In this document: positions 30,875 through 39,336 of the stretch, one piece after another | How positions within the stretch are numbered: the first letter of the stretch is position 1 | How the letters are laid out: each line of letters opens with the position of its first letter | Origin: Yponomeuta sedellus | Taxonomy: Eukaryota; Arthropoda; Insecta; Lepidoptera; Yponomeutidae | Reading direction: 5' to 3' | Assembly: GCA_934045075.1 (NCBI GenBank) | Contig: OW203736.1 | Coordinates: 22,235,805-22,299,804 of the forward strand | Length of the DNA: 64,000 nt | The notes under the pieces: model-generated | Database searches by the model: none | What the model saw: only the letters and a program-made list of their open reading frames with translations | What the model was told of the DNA's origin: nothing | Program-made: the position numbers and the translations under genes

Positions 30875-31194
30875 TATCAACCCCTTGTATGTCCCCACTA
30901 CTGGGGCACGGGTCTCTTCCTGCATCGCAGAAAGGTTAGGCATACTCCACCACGGGGGCCAAGTCCGGGTTGGTGGAGGATTGTAAGACAGGCCTTACTG
31001 TCAGAAGTTATCAAGACGTCCATAAGGCCTCTGACGTGGCTTAACGCCTGCCATTACATCTCAGCCGGCACCGACGGCTTTACGTGCCTTGCGAAGCAAA
31101 CTTCGAAGCGAAGGAAAAATACCACTAGCGGTAGTCACGAGACGGTCACCCATCCTGCACCTGACCGCGCCTGTTATTGCTTAACTCAAGTTAA
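30875..31194 (-). mobile_element. 5S-headed SINE, cut inside the head
   Basis: Perfect 13-bp TSD attttatgtatga (30862-30874 and 31195-31207). It keeps the C-box and A-box regions (TTGCTTAACTC as read on plus is the complement of GAGTTAAGCAA) but lacks the 40 bp or so before them. Confidence 0.9.
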
Positions 31195-31209
31195 ATTTTA
31201 TGTATGAAT

Positions 31210-31588
31210 ATTAAAAAAATAGCATTGTAAACTTTTGATTTTTATAAGGGGTTTAATTATTGATATAGATAAATCATTTATTTACATAAGACACACACAC
31301 ACGTATACAAAGTGAAGCCTTAAGAATCTAGTTACAAGTCACAGCACGAAGAAATCATAAACAAACAAAACAGTAGCATAGGTACATGAAAAGCGAAACA
31401 CACAGACAACTAGCCATACACGGTACGGCAATGTACTGGACTAAGAGTGACCAACGAAGGTGTGGCTAACGTAAATGGTCTCCGACTCGCTTGTAGCCAA
31501 GAGAGCTGAGGTGCGGTTGGAAAAACTGTTATCAAACCGGTTTAAATTGTGTAATGCTGATATCAGTATCAGTGATTGTGTAATGGAT
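31210..31588. other. No recognisable feature
   Basis: Short (AC)n at 31292-31302. Otherwise none. Confidence 0.3.
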
Positions 31589-31590
31589 CG

Positions 31591-31896
31591 GAGTGCTTAG
31601 TGCGAGTTTGACAGATGCAATCGAATAACTTTACTACCGCGTTAATCGAGCATTGAGTAGTGAGTATGAGTAAGTTAACCATTCGAACTGGCAAAACGCT
31701 GTCACAGTACCACTCGCACTCGCGTTTATTCGTGTTTTGGCTGGTAAACGTGTTCACTTCTCAACGTAAACCATTACAATTCGACTCAGCAATTTTAATT
31801 TCCATACTCGTCGCTAGGTGGCGCTTCCTCGATGCCATAGAAATATGAGTTTACGTTAACGCGATCGAGTAGTTAAAAAACTCGCACTAAGCACTC
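31591..31896. mobile_element. F-family MITE, copy 2
   Basis: 306 bp, near identical to 9915-10221 and in the same orientation, with the same TIR GAGTGCTTAGTGCGAGTTT. The 62-codon frames on both strands are shadows. Confidence 0.8.
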
Positions 31897-31899
31897 AGT

Positions 31900-32298
31900 A
31901 TACGTTTTTCACGTCAATTATATTAGATATTAGAAATAGATTGTATATATGCGTGAAAAATGTCCATATAGATTAAAATTCGAAATAAATAAATTCAATT
32001 TGTATTTACTTTGTGTAATCAGAGTCGCAGACACTAAGTGATTTTTATAAATAATAAATATTTTAGCAAAGTCATATTAATATAAAATTTTAAATGTCAA
32101 TATTATTTTGATAATTTGTGCTGAGGCAAGGATGGCCCAGGAATGCACGAAACAAAACAGTGAATGTCAAAAAGCAATAATATTATAATATTAAATAGAA
32201 TAAAATTAAATAATTGAATTGATAAGTCCGAGGGGTTCCTTTGCCAATTTAGTGTGAGTGAAGGTGCCGCTGGACGCTTTATAAATGATCTTATTTCG
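31900..32298. other. AT-rich gap with Q scrap
   Basis: GTGTGAGTGAAGGTGCCGCT near 32255 is a Q-family word. The rest is AT-rich. Confidence 0.35.
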
Positions 32299-32311
32299 TA
32301 AAGGCTAAATA

Positions 32312-32423
32312 TGGTGAGTCGCCCATTAGCTCAGTTGGAAAGAGCACTGGCACGGATAGCCAGAGGTCGCGGGTTCGTATCCCGGCATGGGTGGAATTTT
32401 TAGCCTTTAAGTAGGTTTTTAAT
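32312..32423 (+). mobile_element. tR element, minimal monomer
   Basis: Perfect 12-bp TSD aaaggctaaata (32300-32311 and 32424-32435). The 112-bp unit is a tRNA-like segment with A box (TTAGCTCAGTTGG) and altered B box (GGTTCGTATCC), plus the short tail TTTTTAGCCTTTAAGTAGG. This is the simplest form of the family. Confidence 0.9.
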
Positions 32424-32429
32424 AAAGGC

Positions 32430-32820
32430 TAAATAATTACGGATTTCGCTTGTCTGTCTTTCTGCTGGCCGCTATTAGGAGGCGGTGGCATCGACGTCTG
32501 TTTTTAATTAGTTCCGGTGTCCGCGGCTCGCGCTAAGTTTTTCATTAATGCTCCTCTGATAAATTGACTTATTAACTAAGTTTCGCTCTCGGTCCGGTGA
32601 TGTACTGGATTAGGCCGGAGCCTCTGATTTTAACTGGCAGGCGTGTCTGGAGGGGATTAAAGTGGGTTTGCGGTTTTTGTCATGATAAGTTTTAATCTAG
32701 TTCGAACTTCGTTAGACTTGAAATAACTAAGCCGGTACGATGGGCGATTCAATAAAGCGTTAGGAAATCACAACCGCTTATCACTATTTGACTATTTTGT
32801 AGAAAAATTGGTTCTAAGTA
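32430..32820. other. No recognisable feature
   Basis: Slightly GC-richer. No domain, repeat or RNA gene recognised. Confidence 0.3.
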
Positions 32821-32822
32821 GT

Positions 32823-33330
32823 TGGATTGTACCACACGATCGGTAATTTTGGTCTCAAACTAGGATAAGCTGTTACGAAGTTATGGACCATTTAATTGTA
32901 AACGTAATCTACTTTGATAACAAATTAGTACCAAATAGTCATGACTGTATCACATGATCACTAATTTTGGTCTCATACTAGGATAGGTCGTTACGGAGTT
33001 ATTTGACCATTCCATTAAAGTGATCTAATTTGGTAAATCAATGGTACCATAGAAGTTTTTTTACTATAAATAGAATAGGGTTTCGCTTATAAGTAACAAA
33101 TAAGATTTTCGTTTATAATATAGTCATGCATGACTGTACCACACGATCACAAATTTTAGTCTCAAATTAGGATGGGATATTAGGGAGTTATTGGCCATTC
33201 AATTATTAACGTGATTTAATTTGGTACCAATAATAATATCTGTACCATGCGTTCTCTAATTTTGGTCTTAAACTAAGATAGGATGTTATGGAGTTATTTG
33301 ATCATTAATTTCAAACGTGATCTAAAGCCG
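32823..33330. repeat. Degenerate tandem array, about four units
   Basis: Units start near 32823, 32940, 33128 and 33238. Each carries TGTACCACACGATC-like, AATTTTGGTCTCAAACTAGG-like, GTTACGGAGTTATTTGACCA-like and AACGTGATCTAATTTGGTA-like blocks in the same order. An unrelated 85 bp or so sits between units 2 and 3. Old satellite-like array. Confidence 0.8.
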
Positions 33331-33442
33331 CATTTGAGTGATTTTCTCTGTGAAATCGCATATAAACGTAGTTCGCTTTTAATTTAATAAATGTTACAAT
33401 GACATCAACGAGATTTCGGAATTCTTTTAGTTTTACTGCAAT

Positions 33443-33990
33443 TTTTTTTTACGTAGCCAATAAACTTCCAGAACGACAGTTACTGGGGATATTCTGGCCA
33501 CAATAAATTCGATGATTCAAAGAACCAGGACCTCTGGAAGTGTTCCAATCAGATACCAGTCCACCTAAAAATCCTGGATAGGAATAGGACATACAATACG
33601 CCGCGACAAGAGATGCCTGACCACACAAGCACTTACGTATACCCCATTGAGCAGCGGAAAGAGGGGGCGGCCAAGGACCACCTGGAAAAGATTAATAGAC
33701 CAAGCGACCAAGTCGATCGGCTCTAGCTGGCCTGAATTGAAAGCTGCCGCGAACCACCGTCAGAAGTGGAAATCTGTGGTTGAGGCCCTGTGCTCTCCTA
33801 GGAGTTAAAGGAACGAAGAAGAATAAACGTCCACTACAGGGCCTTCTCTCTAAGAGAGGGAGGGAGGGAGAGAGAGAGAGAGGGAGAGAGAGTATGGCAT
33901 AATCACCGCGGATTGGAAATTTGAAGTGCTGAGGCATTTTAACACCTTGGGCACCCAGGTTTCCTCACAATGTTTTCTGTTAAAAACTAT
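33443..33990 (-). mobile_element. E-family SINE split by another LINE
   Basis: TTTTACGTAGCCAATAAACT at 33449 and AATAAACGTCCACTACAGGG at 33823 are the same E segment on either side of an insert. The body continues to about 33990 (CACCGCGGATTGG, GTGCTGAGGCATTTTAACA). A GA-rich run fills 33857-33893. Confidence 0.7.
33481..33815 (+). pseudogene. LINE C-terminal fragment (GRPRTTWK type)
   Basis: Plus-strand frames read WIGIGHTIRR, then LSSGKRGRPRTTWKRLI, then WPELKAAANHRQKWKSVVEA and LCSPRS with a stop and a GAAGAAGAATAA tail. This is the usual C terminus of a non-LTR retrotransposon of a different family from the 29.6-kb copy. It sits inside an E SINE, so it is younger than that SINE. 5'-truncated, with at least one stop. 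Confidence 0.75.
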
Positions 33991-34022
33991 GTTAGTAAAA
34001 AATTATTTCCGTATTGATCATG

Positions 34023-34078
34023 ATATCAACCCTTTGTACCTATGTCCTCGGGGGCACGGTTCTCTTCCTGCATCGCAA
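34023..34078 (-). mobile_element. 5S-headed SINE, 3' scrap
   Basis: GATATCAACCCTTTGTACC, GGGGGCACGGTTCTCTTCCT and GCATCGCA are the family's 3' end only. Confidence 0.6.
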
Positions 34079-34308
34079 GGATTTCCGTATTGTTATTTCC
34101 TATCACTCTGTAGCTGTAGGGTTATGGCAAGAAAACAAACATCTATATAAAATAACGATTAGTGATCGTTGCAGGCGGTGTGTTCTCAACATTACCGTCT
34201 GCAGGGTGCCTCTATTTATTTTTTTGTTACGGAATATCCTCACGCGATGTTGGGCACTTTCAGATTGGACACCAGTAATGCCCCTATATTACGCGCATCA
34301 AATCCTAA

Positions 34309-34371
34309 GCGATTGCAATCATCTAACTGTTAAATTAGTACAGAATTTGACAGTTAGACGATCGGAATCGC
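34309..34371. repeat. 28-bp imperfect hairpin
   Basis: Arms 34309-34336 and 34344-34371 pair at 24 of 28 positions around a 7-nt loop (AGTACAG). Size and mismatch pattern are compatible with a small MITE or a microRNA-like foldback. Confidence 0.7.
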
Positions 34372-34383
34372 AAGTCTTCTCTA

Positions 34384-34561
34384 TCTATAATATAAAAATG
34401 AATCGCTGAATGTGTTGGTAAGCGCAAATCTCGACAGCAGCTGAACCGATTTTGCTAATTCTTTTTTTAGAATATTCCTTGAAGTACGAGGACGGTTCTT
34501 ACGGAGAGAAAAAAAATAAAGTATCGATGGTAGGCGGTACGGAGTTCGCTGGGTCAGCTAG
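34384..34561 (+). mobile_element. Short Helitron-like element
   Basis: 178 bp. 5' TCTATAATATAAAAATGAAT preceded by A; 3' TTCGCTGGGTCAG then CTAG (34558-34561) followed by T, fitting Helitron insertion between A and T. Non-coding. Confidence 0.75.
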
Positions 34562-34563
34562 TA

Positions 34564-34737
34564 TTATATAAATGAATCCCCGAATGTGTTGGTAAGCGCA
34601 AATCTCGAGAGCAGCTGAACCGATTTCGCTAATTCTTTTTTTTAATATTCCTTGAAGTATGAGGATGGTTCTTACAAAGGGGACAAAAAATACAGTAATC
34701 GACTGTTAGGCGGTACGAAGTTCGCTGGGTCAGCTAG
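34564..34737 (+). mobile_element. Second Helitron-like element in tandem
   Basis: Begins 2 bp after the preceding copy, ATTATATAAATGAATCCCCG, lacking the exact TC start, and ends in CTAG (34734-34737) followed by T. It differs at many positions from the first copy. Confidence 0.75.
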
Positions 34738-34827
34738 TACTAAAATAAGAATATGTACCTACTACTCGTAACACTGGAATAAAATCACTAACCACCGAAT
34801 TTTTATATTTGTAATAAATACATAACT

Positions 34828-35181
34828 AAGCGCTCGTGGCTTAGTGGAGAAGTGATTGGAATCAATCACTAAGGTTAAGCAACAACAGGCGCGGTCAGGT
34901 GCTGGATGGGTGACCATTCCGTGACTACCACTAGTGGCATTTTTTCTGAGCACTTCCGTGCTTCGTACGGCACGTTAAGTCGTTGGTGTCGGCTGTCATA
35001 TAAGGGCAGTCGTTAAGCTTTGTCAGAGCCTTACGGCTAAATAATTTCTGACAGTAGGGCCACTGTCTTACAATTTTCCACCAACCCGGAAATGGCCCCC
35101 GTGGTGGAGTACGGCCTAACCTTCCTGAGATGCAGGAAGAGACCCGTGCCCCAGCAGTGGGGACATACAAAGGGTTAATAC
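34828..35181 (+). mobile_element. 5S-headed SINE, full length
   Basis: Head: GGTTAAGCAACAACAGGCGC (A box), GCGGTCAGGTG (intermediate element) and GCTGGATGGGTGACCATTCC (C box), lying about 34873-34927. The body and the GGGTTAATA end follow. 5S rRNA genes have GTTAAGCAAC, then GGGCGCGG, then TTGGATGGGTGACC in this order and spacing. Confidence 0.9.
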
Positions 35182-35184
35182 CTT

Positions 35185-35380
35185 TTCATCAGCTAATAAA
35201 AGAACTTATTTTGGTTTTCCATTGAATTAAGAACATTTTTTAATATTTTTAGATACCAACAAACATTACTTATTAATCCCTTACTCATCCTCTGCTTTAA
35301 TGAGGACTGCAATAGGACGTTCAATGCGCCTTATTTCTGTGCAAATATTTTCTAAGCAATAACTATATTTTTCTATTTAA
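35185..35380. other. No recognisable feature
   Basis: AT-rich, no gene. Confidence 0.3.
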
Positions 35381-35392
35381 CAAATCTAAATT

Positions 35393-35540
35393 AAAAACCT
35401 ATTTAGAGGCTAAAAAATTCACCCATGTAGGGATTCGAACCCGCCACCTCTGGCTATCCACTGGCACGCACGGATAGCCTCTTAATAGGTTTTTAAATTT
35501 GTCCTTAGCACGGTTTAGTGCATTAAAAATAAAAATAGTA
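35393..35540. mobile_element. tR element, compact palindrome
   Basis: 148 bp between perfect 11-bp TSDs, aaatctaaatt (35382-35392 and 35541-35551). Left: minus-sense tail and second half of the tRNA-like segment (GGATTCGAACCCGCC). Right: plus-sense ACGGATAGCC joined straight to CTCTTAATAGGTTTTT and the GTCCTTAGCACGG tail. Confidence 0.9.
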
Positions 35541-35554
35541 AAATCTAAATTTCA

Positions 35555-36180
35555 TTTGTCTAAAGTGACACAACAAACCAAATATGCTAAGTTTACTTCT
35601 TTATAGAGCTTATGCTCTACATCAACTACACCAAGCATAACCTCATGTACCTTAAGGCCACGTGTATGTAGAAGACCGTAAAATAAATAACCAAAACATT
35701 TCATGAACAAAATTAACTTTTATAGCTTAAAAAAAGAGACAACAGTTTAGAAGACCTCTATAACCCAGGGAAAGCAGCGCAGATTACGCTAAAAACTTTG
35801 CAATATTGTACACTCGGGGTGGGAAAACAAGCGCTAAAACATATTTGTCTTGGAAAGAAACAGGCTAGTGCAACCCCGGACAGAGACGGATGATGTGATT
35901 CCCCGTCGGTGCAAGCCTTGCGGGAGAGAAGTAGCCGCGTTTACATTAAGTCTGCTGCAACTGAAGTAAGCAGGGAAGTAAAGAAAAACAGTGAAATGGT
36001 GTATCTTGCCAAAGACACAATCAATTTGTTCCATTCTTCGAACCATTCTCGTTCACTGCTCGTCATAGAACCATATGCGTTCCTTTAAAATAAACAATTT
36101 TATTTATAAATGTTTAGATGTTTATCTAAATAAACCTACCATAGGCCTTTTGGGTTTTGGATCTAAGAATATTGCGTCTA
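35555..36180. other. No supported gene
   Basis: A short palindrome (TTTAGATGTTTATCTAAA) lies near 36110. A 70-codon minus frame at 35834-36046 is unrecognised. Confidence 0.3.
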
Positions 36181-36184
36181 GTGA

Positions 36185-36258
36185 CAACTCCTACCAGCAC
36201 TAGATAGGTGAAGAGGTAACGCACACGCTTTAGTGCCTTGGACATATTTTTAGACGAT
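36185..36258 (-). repeat. Q-family fragment
   Basis: CACTAGATAGGTGAAGAGG and CACGCTTTAGTGCCTTGGAC match the 27.9-kb copy. Confidence 0.4.
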
Positions 36259-36467
36259 TGATCATTTTTAATCTGTCTCTGTAGAATCGGAAGAAGTTAT
36301 GTGTTGCCTGTTAATTTGGCAATACATTTAGTAACAGTAAGAGACTTTTGGGTAACTATTCCTATGGTATAATAAATAAATAAAACAGTGTACAAAATAC
36401 ATCGGTTAGTAGGTCGACGTATCACTGACATAGTCTTAAACAATACTCAGATCACGCTGCGAGTACA

Positions 36468-36644
36468 TCTATAATATAAAAATTAATCGCTGGATGTGGA
36501 GGTAAAGGCAAATCTCGAGAGCGCTCAACCAATTTCACAATTTTTTTTAGAATATTCCTTGATGTACGACCATGATTCTTACAGAGGAAAAAAAATAATA
36601 AAGAAGCGACTGTTAGGCGGTACGAAGTTCGCTGGGCCAGCTAG
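36468..36644 (+). mobile_element. Short Helitron-like element
   Basis: 177 bp, A before TCTATAATATAAAAATTAAT, ends GCTGGGCCAG then CTAG (36641-36644) before T. A snap-back hairpin starts 3 bp further on. Confidence 0.75.
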
Positions 36645-36646
36645 TC

Positions 36647-36696
36647 GTAAATAAAGTAGGTGGGCTAGGTGGTACGAGCCCACCTACTTTATTTAC
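36647..36696. repeat. Perfect 20-bp snap-back hairpin
   Basis: Arms 36647-36666 and 36677-36696 are exact reverse complements around a 10-nt loop, AGGTGGTACG. The loop word GGTACG also occurs in the Helitron end just upstream. Confidence 0.85.
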
Positions 36697-36699
36697 AAT

Positions 36700-37290
36700 C
36701 AGTCATACAAATAAACGTGGTTGTAACCTGTACAAAAAAAGTCTTCAAGCTGAACCATCTTTCCATCACCGTTTATGATGGAAAGTTTCCATTACCGTTT
36801 CATGTCTACCGTGCGTTAGATCGAGAGTGTCGCAAACGTTCTCCTCTTTGCCTGTACAAACAATTTATAATAAAAACCTTAAATAAGCTCATTAGATAGA
36901 TACCAAAAGGAAATATTTTGAGAATATCTAGCGAGAGGCTTCAGCGTAAGTAGCAACGCAAGGGACTCCGTGTAAACGGGGCACGCAGTTTAGCGACCCC
37001 ACCTCCGGGCTTCCGGAAAGTGAGATTACCTACAGTGGCTATTTAATAGCGGGTATGAATATTTTTGTCATCATTCTAGCGGATCACCGCAGAGGTACAT
37101 TTCGGTGGAGTTTGTTTTTTTATTGTTGAAAAATGGAGACAAAGTGAGATAGGCATCTTATACATTTTAGTAAGACTTTTTGTCGATGTGGATGGCGTTT
37201 GGGGCAATGCCGTTTGTTGGGTAAAGGACCCACTTAAGAACTAAACTAAAAACTAATGAGATAACAAGACACAAAGTCTGTCCGCGTCGA
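36700..37290. other. No supported gene
   Basis: A 76-codon plus frame (36669-36899) starts inside the hairpin. No domain recognised. Confidence 0.3.
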
Positions 37291-37375
37291 CGCCTCTCGA
37301 CTTGGCAGCCGGCGCCGTTCGGGATGGCTGCACTGAGGTTTGGGGATCCCTAGACTTCCCCGTCTATCCCCAAGA

Positions 37376-37666
37376 GCTCTTTCCCCAGAAAGCTACCTAC
37401 CTGCAGTGCACTTTCACGACACCGCGTTTTATCACAATATATTCACTATTTTGGGCGATCCGTCGCCCAACAACAACACTGTCACTACGGGAACCGTCCC
37501 TGGACTTATTTTGCACTTCATACGAAGATATAAGCCCGGCAATCCAATTGCCACACAATTTTGGGTCAACAAACGTTTCACACGTAACAAAAAACCAGAG
37601 GTCAATGTTCCAACTCATCTGACAGCTGTCAAGTACAGTGATGCCAAAATCACACTTCTATTCTAA
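37376..37666 (+). CDS. Unassigned coding-like fragment
   Basis: About 90 codons, open to a TAA at 37664-37666, with no ATG and an in-frame TGA upstream (near 37334). If real, it is a terminal exon or a truncated gene. The peptide is protein-like in composition: AVHFHDTAFYHNIFTILGD, then NNNTVTTGTVPGLILHF, then KPGNPIATQFWVNKRF and a C terminus YSDAKITLLF. Third codon positions are GC-enriched compared with the AT-rich flanks. Two other frames are also open here, so a chance GC-rich window is possible. I do not recognise the family. Candidates include an exon of an unknown host gene or a remnant of a captured foreign gene. No repeat family in the window matches it. Confidence 0.4.
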   Translation, partial: ALSPESYLPAVHFHDTAFYHNIFTILGDPSPNNNTVTTGTVPGLILHFIRRYKPGNPIATQFWVNKRFTRNKKPEVNVPTHLTAVKYSDAKITLLF

Positions 37667-37669
37667 ACA

Positions 37670-37990
37670 CCGCTATCTATGAAGATTTCTGTGGATAAGT
37701 TGTTTACAGTGCCGCGGCCGGCAGCTTTTATGTCTTTGTAAAAGCTGTCCGTGGCGCCCTCAGAGCACCAAGCACCTAGTTTATACAACTTACATTAATT
37801 TACTTTATTCACCCATTTACAAAAGATTTCTTTTATTTTTAATTTTATCAAGGTTATATATACAAGTAGTCTAAGTGCATGCTTGGTACACAAGTTAAGG
37901 GTGTATGCTAGATCTGATCAATAATGTATGTAACAAACTGTGTTGTGTTTTCTAATAATTAAAATTTAAACAAAGAATATACATACTATT
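37670..37990. other. No recognisable feature
   Basis: AT-rich beyond 37780. No gene. Confidence 0.3.
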
Positions 37991-37995
37991 TTTGT

Positions 37996-38158
37996 TGCAC
38001 TAACCCGTGCTGAGGAGAATCTTAAAAACCGATTTAGAGGCTAAAAATTCCGCCCATGCTGGGATTCGAACCCGTGACCGCGACTGGTGCGGCTAGCCAG
38101 AGGTCGCGGGTTCTAGTCCCGGCCTGTGCGGAATTTTTAGCCTCTAAATAGGTTTTTA
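37996..38158. mobile_element. tR element, near-perfect palindrome
   Basis: Left arm is minus sense (TGCACTAACCCGTGCTGAGG, CGATTTAGAGGCTAAAAATT, GGATTCGAACCCG). Right arm is plus sense (GCTAGCCAGAGGTCGCGGG, CGGAATTTTTAGCCTCTAAA). They meet within the anticodon-arm region, so the first half of the tRNA-like segment is missing from both. Confidence 0.85.
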
Positions 38159-38217
38159 AATAAAGAACGCAACACAAAGGTCGTAGGTTCGAACCTGTGT
38201 TAACACCAGTAAATTAT

Positions 38218-38408
38218 GTTTTTATTACACTTTAGACACTAGGGTTTCCTCACGATGTTTTCCTTCACAGTTAGCGAGTGGTATTGCTACTATAAGTTCA
38301 CAAATGTACAACTTATAAAACAAAGTCATTGGTACATGCCGGGCTTCAAACCCACGGCCTCCCGATTGAGAAGCCAGGCGTTCTACCGCTCCGCTACCAC
38401 CGCTCACC
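38218..38408 (-). mobile_element. E-family SINE with tRNA-like head
   Basis: GGGTTTCCTCACGATGTTTT, TTAGCGAGTGGTATTGCTAC and CAAAGTCATTGGTACATGCC, then a tRNA-like head in minus sense (about 38335-38400) with the complement of GGGTTTGAAGCCC as B box. Confidence 0.8.
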
Positions 38409-38489
38409 AGGGTATCAAAGTTCACGAGGACTAGCGATAAACCTTTATAGAAGTGAAAGAAGTAATTTCATTTCTATTGAAGATGCTAG

Positions 38490-38610
38490 TAAGCTCGAGG
38501 GGCTCCTCTTAAGTCGGCTACACTGCGCGGTGTTGCCATGGCAACGGGCAGTGACGTCACGGGCGACCGCCAGGCGCGTCTCCCGGGCGCCGGCGGAGAG
38601 GAGACTCGTG
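38490..38610. promoter_or_regulatory. CpG-rich X-box plus CRE cluster
   Basis: A GC- and CpG-rich island of about 120 bp in AT-rich DNA. 38532-38545 is a perfect palindromic X-box, GTTGCCATGGCAAC, fitting the RFX consensus. A perfect CRE, TGACGTCA, lies 6 bp further on (38552-38559). This suggests a promoter or enhancer with paired RFX and CREB-type sites. No TATA box, exon or start is assignable, so direction is unknown. Confidence 0.5.
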
Positions 38611-38639
38611 TTGAAGACTTGTACCTACTAAAAGTTCTT

Positions 38640-38922
38640 TAGGTTCTAAAGGTTTTACGTGGGAAGGTATCTATTGTTTGGTGTTTTTACCTTGTTAACT
38701 AAAATAATACCAACAAAATATTAAAATGACTGTTGTGTTTAATAATTAGAGACTGTAAAAGAAAATTTGTAATTATATCCATAAATTAATTATTGAAGTT
38801 ACATAATTTTGTATTAAGTAAGTATCAAATTTATATTGGCAGCGCAGGGTTCTTGTTTGATACTTTAACTATATATAAGACATCTCATGTTCTTGTAAGA
38901 AAGCTCAATAAATATATTATCT
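38640..38922. other. AT-rich gap
   Basis: No gene or known repeat. Confidence 0.3.
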
Positions 38923-38934
38923 TAAAAACCTATT

Positions 38935-39113
38935 TAGAGGCTAAAAATTCCACCCATGCCGGGATTCGAACCCGCGATCTCTGGCTATCCGTGCCAGCGC
39001 TCTTGCCAACTGAGCTAATGGGCGACTCACCGGCATCAGTGTTTCGAACCTCTATCCTTTCCTCCTTTGTCTTTTTGTGAATTGTCCTTGGCACGGGTTA
39101 GTGTTTCAAAATA
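38935..39113. mobile_element. tR element, minus copy with inverted end
   Basis: Perfect 11-bp TSD atattatctta (38924-38934 and 39114-39124). Full tRNA-like segment in minus sense (38955-39030), then a short plus-sense tail, AATTGTCCTTGGCACGGGTT. Confidence 0.88.
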
Positions 39114-39149
39114 ATATTATCTTATCTTACTTTTGTTAAGATTAGATTC

Positions 39150-39270
39150 TTCATCAACAGCCTAACTAGTCCACTGCTGGACATAGATAGCCTTCCCCTA
39201 ATGAGCGCCATAGCGCGAGCGCCCTGTTTTCAACTTGTCGCATCCAGCATCTGCTTGCTGATGATCTGAA
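39150..39270 (-). repeat. RTE LINE or RT-tail SINE 3' end
   Basis: CTAGTCCACTGCTGGACATA, CCCTAATGAGCGCCATAGCG and CGCATCCAGCATCTGC are the reverse complement of the shared RTE 3' end. The inner part (CCCTGTTTTCAACTTG) resembles RTE coding sequence. Confidence 0.7.
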
Positions 39271-39336
39271 GATTAGATAAGAATACTCGTACGAACTCGG
39301 ACCATCCTAGACCTCGTCTTAACCCGTGGGCTAGAT

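Noticed and set aside
34860..34930. A genuine 5S rRNA gene
   Set aside because: Only the internal-promoter part matches. The ends of 5S are replaced, and the segment is the head of a 350-bp retroposon.
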